64,000 nucleotides of DNA, taken from contig NC_045127.1 in the NCBI RefSeq assembly GCF_007655135.1, positions 5,022,001 through 5,086,000 on the forward strand, read 5' to 3'. The notes below the pieces were generated by a model. The model saw only the letters and a program-made list of their open reading frames with translations. It did no database searches and was not told the origin of the DNA. Positions within the stretch are counted from its first letter, which is position 1, and every line of letters begins with the position of its first letter. Origin of the DNA: Punica granatum. Lineage: Eukaryota > Streptophyta > Magnoliopsida > Myrtales > Lythraceae. Positions 26,501-36,601 of this stretch are shown here, one piece after another. The translations under genes and the position numbers were made by a program.

Positions 26501-27559
26501 GGCTCATTCAAATAACTAAGCTGTATAAGATCCTCTACACCCTCAAGGAGATCAGGGTTTGCAGGTAGAAGTTCTCCCGTTGGCACTTTAATATTCTAAG
26601 GCAGTTACTCCGTATAAGTTCAAATAAAGGCAAGTAAAAAAGGATTATAAGATTGGTCATGCAACTTTTTGGAAACAGCAAACTAGGGAACTTACATTTC
26701 TGTTTGAAAGCAAAACACAAGCTTCTTCTCCTGAAGTTGATAATATCGTTCCCAACTCCCACTGGCCGCTAGCTAATCGGCACCAAATAGAGAGTTTCTG
26801 AACCATTGCACAATCAAATAAAACACAAACCACTAGATAATTTGGAGTTGAAACATAAAACTGCAATATAACGAATGCAACTTCTTGAAAAGTGACATGG
26901 CATGTATGATTGTTAAGAACACGCCTTTCCTTACAAACAAACACCAAGAACAACATTGCAGACCTTCTGATTGTCCATAGTACCTTATTTTCCTTTGAAC
27001 TCAACTATTTATGCAACAAATCAACATGAGCAAAAGAAGGTAAAATCAAAGTGATCGCCAGACAAGTTACCTTCTTGATAAAGTAGCCAATGTTATCTTC
27101 CCAGTCCGGCTCCTTTATCCTCGGAGCCAAACCCGAATCTGCATCTGACCCAACTGTGTGACAACCGATCCCCCCTTTTCTCTCGTCTACATCAATTCCG
27201 TAAGGGGACTCCACATTCGGATCTTTCTTCATTTTCTTGCTCCCAAAACTGCTCCTACTGCTACCCAATTCTTTCTCTTTCCTCTTGGAATCTTCCTTTG
27301 CTTTATTCACCTCGCTCGAAGTAAAATCAAGCTGATTATTAGTGTTCATGGGATTATTGCTATTACCATTCTCAACCTTGAAGTTCATCGGCAAGGACCG
27401 CTGCCTGGACGAGGGAAGGCGGGCCTTCGAAGTGGGCCTCGCGGGCAAGGCAGGCGGCAAGTCTTTAGGCTTTTCGGCCTCATCTCGGCGGCGGAGCGAA
27501 TCAAGCATTTCCTCCAGGGAGCTCCGCGCCATCGACGTGGGAGACGCCGACAACATCAT
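20581..27559 (-). CDS. Class VIII unconventional myosin (ATM2/myosin VIII-2 like)
   Basis: 24 exons, all joining in phase to 1234 residues: 27071-27559, 26696-26797, 26452-26595, 26203-26353, 26023-26050, 25761-25932, 25555-25618, 25406-25419, 25187-25271, 24984-25087, 24747-24885, 24336-24454, 24053-24205, 23868-23957, 23688-23765, 23312-23470, 22962-23165, 22639-22844, 22414-22549, 22193-22322, 21979-22095, 21784-21899, 21275-21487, 20581-21072. The start gives [19 protein letters not shown], a long class VIII N-terminal extension. The motor has the P-loop GESGAGKT (about 306-313), switch I NDNSSRF (about 356-362) and switch II LDIYGFE (near 580). Three IQ motifs (about 880-1000) bind calmodulin-like light chains. 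A coiled coil follows ([20 protein letters not shown]) and the tail ends RRKWWGKMR, typical of class VIII. Known roles: actin-based functions at plasmodesmata, endosomes and the cell plate. Exon 22 has a duplicated donor (see findings). Confidence 0.95.
26070..26098. repeat. Run of 29 G (C29 in the transcript) in a myosin intron
   Basis: An unbroken G homopolymer 20 bases upstream, in the gene's sense, of the 28-base exon at 26023-26050. Its length may be an assembly or polymerase artefact. Confidence 0.9.
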
Positions 27560-29048
27560 CCTGGCTCAAAAACCCTTACAATCCCCCGATCAGAAACTTC
27601 CGGTGAAAGTTTTGCCTCCAAAGGCTCCAACTTTCGGAGAACGACTGACTCCCAAATCTCGGAACGGCAGCTCCTTATCGAAATCCCAACGAATTCAGAG
27701 CCGCACTGCTCGAAACCCAAAAAAAAAATAAGAAGAAGACTCCGATCGAAACTCCTGTTCCTTCCTCCAAAGACTCGAGCTTCCGGGGAGGAAGTGACTC
27801 CCAGTGCTCGCAACCCGGACACCTCACCTCAATTTCAGCAAATCCGAGCCCGCATTGCTCAGAACTCGGAGCCACAAAAACCCCAAATCAAGTCAGGAAT
27901 CGCAGCAGCGCTTCGCTTTAATTACCGGGAAATGGCTTTCCTTACAGCAGAGAGGAATAAAGCTGAAAATCTTCGACCTAGAAAGATGCACGGAGGGAGC
28001 TGAGGGAAAGCTTCGGCTTCAATAATTCACGATTCCGAGAAACCTCAGCAGGGAAGAAGGGTGGGGGAGGGGGGGAAGCTGAGAACCGGGCATTTGCCGA
28101 GAACGAGGATTATTGGTGTTAGGTTTTTTCTGCAACTGAAGAGCGAGAGTTACGAGGTTAGGAGTGACGAGAAGAGGTTAAGGTTGTTAGAAGAGAGAAG
28201 CCCTCCTCCTGGAAGATCAACATCGCAGAGATTAACGAAGCGGAGAGAGACGATGATGAGATATGAGAAGAGAAGTGAAAGGTTGCCCCCCCCCCCCCCC
28301 AAAAAAAAAAAACAAACAACCTTCGGATGTAAGAGAGTTGTTGGTTTTTGTTGTTGTCGCTGCTTCAAAGCTTCTCTTCTGTTCCGTTACAGACCAAAAA
28401 AAATTTCAAAATTTTTAAGGTAAGGTGGCGATTATTCTCCCACAAAACGAAAAAGAAAATTATAAAAAAAACGTTTTCTTTTGGGAAATTAAAAAAAAAA
28501 ATTGATTTATGGATCTGGTTAGAAATAAAGCAATGGGCAAATAACTTTGATTGTCGTACGCCCCTCATATTTCATTAATTTGCAGGTCAACCCCTGATTA
28601 AGAAGTTCTTTTCTTTTTTAGAAAAAAAGAAGTTTTTCTCTTTGTTTCTGAAATTAAAAGGAAAAAAAGAGTAATTGGACGACAGGATCACCAGCATGAT
28701 TTTTCTTCAACAAATTATGAGAATTTGTTTGTACTTGAAATTTGATATGTAAATGCAAAAAACATCGAAATATCTCTCTCTATTTATGCAAACATGATAA
28801 CTATCCTAATAGCTTTGTCGATAATCATGAGTTTTAGAAGTTATTGAACAAATTACTCGTTCGCTGAATTTATATATATAAAAAAGATAGTAAATTTTGA
28901 ATATAACATGATTAAACAAATAATGTTTCGAGTTTTACCGAAATTGCACCTCTATTTTCTAGATAATGTTTTAGATGAATAAAAATTATAATGAGTTATT
29001 ACCAAACAAAATATTAGTATGTTACTTGGGAAACATGTGATGTAATTA
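27560..29048. other. Myosin 5' leader and upstream spacer
   Basis: 27560 to about 28100 is richer in G and C and is probably the myosin 5' untranslated region and promoter. The long plus-strand frame 27158-28003 is antisense to exon 1 and the leader and has no recognisable domain. At 28286-28312 a run of 15 C is followed directly by 12 A. The rest is AT-rich with nothing recognisable. Confidence 0.5.
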
Positions 29049-29363
29049 TAAAAATAAAAGTAGAATATCATTGTCGCCATCCACTTATTCATTAGCAATC
29101 GTTTTGTCTCTGACATATTTTTCTCATCAATTAGCCCCCAAACATTGGCATTCCGTCCACCATTTATACCATTCGTTAACTTTCGTGACGGAAAATTCAT
29201 GGACGACGTTACCTTTTCCGTCACTTTTCCGTTACGGAATGGTATAAATGATAGACGGAATGCCAACGTTTGGGCTAATTGATGGCAAAAATATGTCATT
29301 AGCAAAAACGGTTGCTAATGAATAAATAGATGGCGACAATGGTAATCGACTCTAAAAATAAAA
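29049..29363. mobile_element. Foldback (MITE-like) element with near-complete inverted arms
   Basis: Two arms of about 125 bases form a long hairpin: the left arm starts CATTGTCGCCATC at 29069 and the right arm ends GATGGCGACAATG at 29341. The arms share most of their length (for example CATTAGCAA, GACATATTTTT, TCAATTAGCCC, TTGGCATTCCGTC, ATTTATACCATTC). TAAAAATAAAA occurs at 29049-29059 and 29353-29363, a candidate target-site duplication. No coding capacity. It could be a Mutator-type or similar DNA-transposon derivative. Confidence 0.75.
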
Positions 29364-29399
29364 AGTAATATAACATGTTCAAACAAAAAAAGATGAAGA

Positions 29400-29507
29400 A
29401 AATCCACGCTGGAAGAGATTTACCCCACAGAAGTCGACACGGTTCGATTGAATTAGTCGTGGCCCAATAGGACTTTCAATACCATGGTTTACATAGAAAA
29501 AAAAAAT
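29400..29507 (+). repeat. 5'-truncated copy of the SINE-like repeat at 32791-32978
   Basis: The sequence from AAATCCACGCTGGAAGAG through TTAGTCGTGGCCCAATAGG to an A run at about 29497-29507 aligns, with many mismatches, to the 3' half of the repeat at 32791-32978. It has the retroposon-like A tail but no A or B box. No target duplication found. Confidence 0.5.
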
Positions 29508-32500
29508 ATTCACCCCAAAAAATGTAATTTTAAAAAGTGAGGGGTGCTTGTGCAATTTCACTTAAATTTGCCACAAAGAGGATTAGGTGGAAAAGGTTGG
29601 GAAAAAAAAAGAAGAAAAAAGGGGGAAACCTACTCATTTTCTTTTTCTTACCATTTTTGGAGTTGATTACAATTTTCACAAAATTATTTCCTTTTTGGGT
29701 GATATTCCCCTTCTATCCTAATCGTGTCTGAAAACTTCCTAAAACATATAGTCATACCATACTCGTTATTCTCCAATTTAACGTGTAACATATTATTGTC
29801 AACAATTTCTCGTACTATTTTTCATGATTAAGAGGATTTTCGAAAAATTAATTGGACATAACAGGAAAGCTCTTGAGCATATCACATGAGAATATTGGTT
29901 CCTTTAATGCAGAAGTGCATTTGAAGGGGCGTCCCGTTGATAAATCTCGCGTATTGATGATGGATTCACTTATTAATTATATGGTATATCTGTAAATAAC
30001 TTTTCAAGATGAGGTTATATGCGAGAAAAGATCCTGTCCGGAATATAAGAAAATTAACATTTTTTTGTGTCTGAAAAAAGGCAAATAAAAGGAAAAGGAC
30101 AGGGAGTGGACAAGACGGTCGGATGGCGACGTGCTGCTGCTGAGGATATGTGGCATTTTCCTGTTCTTAATTTATTTTTATTTTTTTTAGTTTGTTGTGA
30201 GCATTCAATAAATAAAATATTAAATACGCATTGATGGACTGGCATTTTCCTGTTCTTTTATATATAAGCATTTTTCATAATAATTTGAATTTTGAACAAT
30301 TAACGTGCCAAAGAGTGGTGTGATCAAAGTCAGCTCGTAAAGTATGGAAATTTATCCAGCCCAGGGTGAGTATCAGTCTAGGAAGGCCTAAAATGAACAT
30401 ATTAGTATGCAAAATGAGCATAGTCAAGTAGAGCCAAAGTGTAATCTATTATGTTGAATTTTACAGTCAACTATGTACATTTAAAAATCTCCGATTGATT
30501 TTGGTCAAGACCGGATAAACTCCTTGTAAACTATGGATTAACAAATTTCTAAGAGAATAATTTAATTCAAAGACATACATTCTCACATAAAATTAAAAGT
30601 GCATGCGATTATATTTTATAGATTCTTTTGTGAACATTTAATTTTTCTTAGTGCTTATTAAATTCCAATTAATTGAATCATTTTTTGTCCAAAAGCTTGA
30701 ACTAATAAATAGTGTTGTTGTACCTTACCTTCTTATAAATCTGTTGTTGTCTTTGTATATTTACAATGTGGAAAGTCCTTGACACTCGCCCTCACATAAC
30801 GTGGATATCAATACGGGATTTTCTCTGACACTTGCTCTCATGAGTAGTGTTAGAATCGTGGTTGAACCTATTTGTCAGCATATTAAGGGCCAACAATTGA
30901 TGTAATCACGCGAGATGTGACTTTCAAGGGTATCGAGTTAGCCGCTCGTATGGATAGCAACCACGAACCGGTGCACATGTGTGTACAATCGGTTGGGCTG
31001 GACTTAACTCTAATAGACTAATACCTTTTTTTTTAATGTAACTCTAATACTATGTTATAATTTCACTAAATTTATAAATGATTGGGTCATTTTCAATACA
31101 AAAGAACTAATAGGTGGTAGTATCTGACTCTCTTATAACTTCATAATTATCATGGTATGTTTGCCATGCGAGATCCAGCATTCTTGACACTGCTAACTCA
31201 ATACGGCTCCCAGTAATCGAAAATGATAATCGCTTTTATATGAAAAATAATCTAGGAATGCTTTTGGGAATAAATCCTATCCTATTCATGAATAAAGAAT
31301 TGCATATTTGCATGTCTGCTATGACACATATTCAATGCATGCTCATGAATTATAACTTATTAAAAAAAAAAGATAAAGAAAATATTTGCATCAATCATAA
31401 CGGTAACGTGGCCCGCGCAAAAGGCCATTTGTTGGGATAAGTCAACAAATATAGACCTTCTACTTCACCTAATTCCGGAAAAAATTTTGGTAATCAAATG
31501 CTTGTTCTTTTGCTCTTTTCTTTTATCTTTTTTTCAAGTTTTCTCTCTCTTTTTTTTTCTCGAAAATGAATGAATATTCATTGATCGCAAAAATGGATAC
31601 AAGAGGAAAATTTTCAAGAGGATACATTACAGAGACAAGTAATACGATAGATCCACCTAGAATATTGTAAAGGAAGATAATATGCAATCAAAGTAAATCA
31701 ATTGAATCTAGGTATAATTGTAGAAATTCATCAAGATGCTATAGACATGAGATAAATTTTATATGGACCCCAGTGACAATCGAGAAGTATAGTATATGGC
31801 AATCCATATAGAGACTAATACATAGAGAAGCAGAGTCAAGAAGGGTCTTGAATCGATATTCAGTGCATAAACCCTTCACAAATCAAACCTATAGATCAAT
31901 TTTATCAGCTAATTCCTAAACGGTCCAATCCCTAAACATTCAAATCAATTTAACGAAGTTCTTTTGATCGGCTCAAGTCAGTTGCAATCTAACTAATTAA
32001 TATTAGCTAGACTATCAAATCAAACTAAATTTTTCTCTTTTTTGATATATTGCTTTTCGTTTTTCAAACATTTTTCCCATAAAAGGGGACATTTTGATTT
32101 GATACCTCATCCAATTCCATTTGGATGCAAGTCAGGGACTTCTATATGTATGATAATAAGACGCCACCTCTCTAAAGTCCAAAATTTCAGATGACCTACA
32201 GTTGATGAGTTGACACCAATGTTCTTTCAAAAATTTAAATGGGACCGATCCCATCGAATATTTCAAAAATTCCTCGACCTTTCAAGAGATTATTGCTCAA
32301 ATACAAGAGGTGGAATAGCTTGACTATGAAATTTCTCATGCTCTTGCAATTACCTAAGTAAATCAATCAATTAAATATATAAGCACTCAACGACGATCCA
32401 TTCTTTTTTACTCTCGGTTCTCCGAATATTCTCATTTTTTAATTATTCTAATTTTAATGAAATTATAAAACTAACTATTATATAAAATTGTTAGCAAGAC

Positions 32501-32790
32501 TTTTAAAAAGAAAAAAGAAAAAAAAGCCCCTCGTTATATTAAACATATATGCATTGATTTCTCATGGAGACTGCTTATCTTGCCGTCCAATTCCAAACAA
32601 AGAAAAGAAAATCGAAATTGGAGCAACTTGAGCTAAGCTACTTTCGAGTATATGAACAGTAATTCATTATTGAAGACTATTAATTGATTTTTACTTCATT
32701 TTATCTGTCTTTTCTTTTTAACCATCGGTCTTAATTAATATAATTCGCCCTGAAGAGATTGATTAATATTAAGCTAGTCATATAACTCGC
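29508..32790. other. Repeat-rich spacer, no gene seen
   Basis: 30765-31075 looks like a decayed dispersed repeat ('cacttgctctcatgagtagtg', then a short 'ctctaatactatgtta' segment typical of plant intergenic repeats). 31545-31740 begins with a T run and 'ctcgaaaatgaatg', possibly the 3' end of a minus-strand retroposon. Both calls are weak. The small frames at 30054-30245 and 31240-31440 have no recognisable content. Confidence 0.35.
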
Positions 32791-32978
32791 CAACACGGAC
32801 TAGTTCGAGTGGTTTAGCGTTTGTTCTGTTTAAGCAATGTTTCGGGTTCAAATTCTCGTGAATGTAAAAAATTTATGCTGTAAGAGTTTTATTTTTTATT
32901 GGGCCGACCCAGCTCGACTAGATTAGTTGTGACCCAATTGAGCTTTCGAATATTAAAGTTCACACCGGGCATTTACAG
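32791..32978 (+). mobile_element. tRNA-related SINE-like repeat
   Basis: TAGTTCGAGTGG at 32801-32812 resembles a pol III A box and GGTTCAAATTC at 32845-32855 a B box, 33 bases apart as in tRNA-derived SINEs. A tRNA-unrelated tail follows and has a second, truncated copy at 29400-29507. The spacing and head also resemble the short SINE at 4408-4539. No flanking duplication could be found, so the ends are approximate. Confidence 0.55.
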
Positions 32979-34831
32979 ATAAATCACAGGTTGAGAGTTT
33001 GTCCATAATACTAACTTATAAATATTTTCATCGTATGAATGGGAAAATCTCTTGAGAAGTATTACGAATTATTAATATGTATAGATAGATATAGATTGGG
33101 CCATTTTAATAATCGGATTAGTGCCCTGGAAGTTTGCTAGGCTTATGATTGCATGTATTAGTCCATTTTAATTATTGGGTGGGAAGTATGGGAGCAGATC
33201 ACAATATTCAAGGGCAATATAAAAATCGATAGCTATCATTATGTGTCTTTTAGGAGGAACCTCATGATTACCTCATGTGCACTAACGATCAATTTTCTAA
33301 TGTCAAAGATATGATTTTGGTATAGGATCCATCACTTCACCACCACAGCTATGTACACATTGTCCATTAATCGCCAAAAATATCAGCATATCCGGTAATA
33401 TTCATTTGCAAATTTCGCGTGTTATTGTATCATGTTAAAAGGAGCTAATCATACATTATACTGCATATTGATAACTGGTTAGGTCGAATTATAGCATCCA
33501 CATTTTTACTTCTCTCCATCGTGTATGTATGATGACCTATATTTTTTAAGTTTGCTCGAGAATTGACGAAACTCTTTTCTCATATAGCCGAAGGTATCGG
33601 TCGATTGCATGGACCCAATAATTGATAAAATGAGTTGTTTGCCTAACCTTAGCGACGGGATCAAGCTAGGGTTATAGAGATTCTTCAGTGGGGATGAAAT
33701 CCTGCTTTTGTTGAGCTCTATATGGGAGCATAGGTCACGGATGATTCTCGAGTTGTTTCTTCTTCTTTTTTTACGGTAAGATCACGAGATATTTTTTAAA
33801 TATATCGATCGAGACTCATTCTCATTTAAGCGTCGACTTAGACCTGATTATAGGACTTGTTCTTTAATAATTGAACATTATTGGGGAGCAGGAGAATGTG
33901 TAAGGCTGTGCAGAAAAGGGCAAGTTCTCATAAAGTGATATTGGCAAGTTTGAGTGTGGCAGACAGAGACAGGGATAGGTTTTCCCATAAGGAAGTTATC
34001 TGAATTGGATCGTGGATGTGATGATGTGAACAATAATCTTTAATGTTAGAAAGCCCTGTCCATAAAAACATTAATGAAAGACAATGTATGTGTCACTAAT
34101 TATGTACATTTCAAAATTTCTGAAAGGACGTGATCGATCGATATGAATCATTCGTTGAGGTCCATATGTCCAACTGGCCATGGCTTTAGAGAGAAAAGAT
34201 GATTTGTCCTCGAATAATGTCAATCGAGAAAGGTTTCTTTCCCTATTCCAGTCCAAGCGAAAAAAGGAACACGAAGTCCTCTAACTCCTACAAGACTGTC
34301 CTCATCGACATCATCCTCGGATTTTTCTATGTATACTATACCTCCTTCGTGCTCTAAACCAAAGCGGTTTGACGAAATATATCAGTAGAACTGGATTTGA
34401 CATAATCACAGATTATTTCTAAAGTTTCATGAATCTGTCTGTAAGATCATTCTAAAGTTCATATATATGCACACCCAAAAATACAATAGATGGCTTACTC
34501 GTACCGCAGTACGAGAATTGCCCGTCTCGATCGCGAGTGGGAGTACCTTTCATGAGAGCAAGTAGTCCTCACTTCTCGAAGAGACAGCCATGATTGGGGC
34601 ATTTGGTATGGCCTTGCCTGGCCTTCACAGCCCCATGGACATTGTCGCATTGAACCCTGCATTTGCTTTACTCACAAGTCAAGTACACGTGATACAATAA
34701 ATAGTCGGGGTGCAGGTACCAAATATGGCCACACGGTGCAAATGTATCCAGATCCAAATATGGCCACACGGGCAGGGAAAACTCGAGACTCGTAATCATA
34801 GGTCAAAGAGGTCGATGAATCGACTTCCAGC
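32979..34831. other. Spacer, no gene seen
   Basis: AT-rich non-coding sequence. The short frame at 34071-34256 has no recognisable content. No RNA gene, no clear repeat. Confidence 0.4.
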
Positions 34832-35103
34832 TTAATAAATTAACGAACTGTATTAGTTACTCTCAAGTGCCCGTGCGGTAATCAGTTGCCGATATCGACC
34901 TGATTACGCTCATGTAGAGGGAATATATGCAGCCACATTTCATGTTCATGAGGATTTAGGGAGGAGAGATTTGATCTTCAATCTTATATTTACACGCTCG
35001 GTTGTGGCCCATTAGATCAATGGGCCAATGCGCACAGCCACAATGAAACGACATCGTCAGCCCGGCACTGTGGCATAGTCGCAAGTCAACGTTACCCGAC
35101 TCG
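34832..35103 (+). repeat. Upstream copy of the duplicated CcdA promoter region
   Basis: Aligns over about 270 bases with 36190-36507, which directly precedes CcdA. Shared blocks include CCGATATCGACC, GAGGATTTAGGGAGGAG, TGTGGCCCATTAGATCAATG, CACAGCCACAATGAAACGAC and TCAACGTTACCCGACTC. Scattered differences show the copy is not recent. No CcdA coding sequence follows this copy; the MULE-like element at 35106-36157 does. Confidence 0.85.
35006..35026. promoter_or_regulatory. GGCCCATT/AATGGGCC palindrome (site II type), upstream copy
   Basis: GGCCCATT and AATGGGCC separated by AGATC form a perfect 8-bp inverted repeat with TGGGCC cores, the motif called site II in plant promoters and bound by TCP factors in studied genes. 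The second copy at 36393-36412 is nearer to CcdA. Confidence 0.5.
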
Positions 35104-35105
35104 TA

Positions 35106-36157
35106 GTTGCTCTTTTATTTTCGTCACAAACCTTTTTCTCTATTTAATTTCGTCCTAAACGTTATGTCTTTTGTTCAATTTGGTCCTACCATTATTTTTT
35201 CCATCCAAAATTAACTGTTTTTAATAAAAAAAATTTAAAAATAAAATAGAAAGGAATTCATAGCGAGCATTAGGAAGCAATGCAAGGAGAGAGAGTGGTG
35301 GAGGGGACCTACCAGCACCACCATTGCTTGATCGAGGTTGTCACCAACCATTTTGGTCTTCTTGCTCTGTGCGTCGCCCTATGGTCCTTCTGCTCCAAGT
35401 TCTTGAAATTGTTTAGGCTCTATGTCCCGTGTCCGTGCAAAGGCGTGTCGGGGTTTGTGGACGACAGTCCCTATTTGCATAAGCTCCCTCTTGATATTTC
35501 CATGAGAAACATCCCTTCCATTTGGGTTTTAGTAAGGACCAGGCACCCCTTTAGCTCAAATTGCTACGAGGAGCAAGAGGGCATTTTCAATTTGCTCGGG
35601 ATTGGGTTCGAGTTTGGTTTTTTGGAGATTGAGAGATAAGAAGAAATTTGATCTTCAATCCTAGGAATGGAAAGTATTCATCCTCATTGAGAAATATAAG
35701 TTGAGATTATAGGGTATTCTTTTTAATTGATTCTTTTTTCTGTATTACAATTGTAAGAGATCATAAGATCCCATTTCTCACCGATTTGAGCTGAAAAGCT
35801 CTTCAAGAAGTGAAGACAGCTTACAATACGCTTGTCTTTGAAACTCGAGCAAGAGAGAGCTGTCGCTGCAACAGCCACTACCTAAGCCTCTCTAGAGCCG
35901 TGAGCGACTTGTATTTGTTGGCGGCATCGTTGGAGCAGTTGGTGCAGCGGCAGGTCTCGTTCGCCCCGTCTCCTTCTTCTTGCTTCCCGATGCTTGCTAT
36001 GAGTTTTTATTTTTAATTTTCAAATATAATTTTTTAATTAAAAACTATTAGTTTTGATGGAAAATGTAATGGTAGGACCAAACTAAACTAAAGACGTAAC
36101 GTTCAAGACGAATCGAACAAAGAAAAAGGTTTAGGATGAAAATGAAAAAGCAAATCA
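35106..36157. mobile_element. MULE-like element with degenerate terminal inverted repeats and a captured gene fragment
   Basis: The left end (about 35106-35220) and the reverse complement of the right end (about 36045-36157) share an inverted repeat of roughly 110 bases, including CAAACCTTTTTCT/TAAACCTTTTTCT, AACGTTA, TTTGGTCCTACCATTA and TTTCCATC. The interior of about 820 bases has no transposase but contains a frame resembling part of a host gene. That is the structure of a Pack-MULE. No target-site duplication could be identified, and the arms differ at many positions, so it is old. Confidence 0.65.
35280..35639 (+). pseudogene. Captured N-terminal fragment resembling GTD-binding/DUF593 (myosin-binding-like) proteins
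   Basis: A 119-residue frame inside the MULE-like element. The stretch SKFLKLFRLYVPCPCKGVSG followed by a Leu-rich part and IPSIWVLVRTRHPFSS resembles the membrane anchor of plant GTD-binding-domain proteins, where a hydrophobic helix is followed by SKFL, LPCPC and a 'SVQLSVKxKFPF' segment. The match is from memory. The coiled-coil GTD-binding part is missing, so a working protein is unlikely. A second frame at 35810-36016 is not recognised. Confidence 0.5.
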
Positions 36158-36189
36158 AAGATTGATGATCAAAAATGATTTTTTTCCCC

Positions 36190-36507
36190 TAAACTAATGA
36201 ACCGTCTTGGTATCTCATATTGAGTTTGGCCTAATTCCTCTTGCTAAAGTGTCCGTGCGGTATTCAGTCACCGATATCGACCCGATTAACGCATATGTAG
36301 AGCGAATATATGTATACATAATTCATGTTCGTGAGGATTTAGGGAGGAGATTTGATCCGCAATCTTATACTTCCATTCACATGCTTGGTTGTGGCCCATT
36401 AGATCAATGGGCTTACGTGCACAGCCACAATGAAACGACGTCGTCCGGTTCGGCGCTGTGGCCCTTGTCGTCGTTGAGGCAGAGCTTTGAGTCAACGTTA
36501 CCCGACT
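36190..36507 (+). repeat. CcdA-proximal copy of the duplicated promoter region
   Basis: Counterpart of 34832-35103, ending about 95 bases before the CcdA start, so it is likely the working promoter and leader. The frame 36207-36605 through it is accidental. Confidence 0.85.
36393..36412. promoter_or_regulatory. Site II-type palindrome in the CcdA promoter
   Basis: GGCCCATT, AGATC, AATGGGC, about 190 bases before the CcdA start, with the last base of the inverted repeat changed relative to the upstream copy. TGGGC motifs are typical of housekeeping and organelle-related plant genes. Confidence 0.5.
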
Positions 36508-36601
36508 CCCTCTTGACTGGAAATATCTCCCGCTCTCCCGCGGCTCATAGCCATCCGACTCCTCCCCTGCAATCGGAGCATCGAGCTGAAGAGAACCTCC
36601 G

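Noticed and set aside
27158..28003. 281-residue plus-strand frame antisense to myosin exon 1
   Set aside because: Arg/Ser/Pro-rich with no recognisable domain; covers the GC-rich myosin exon 1 and leader.
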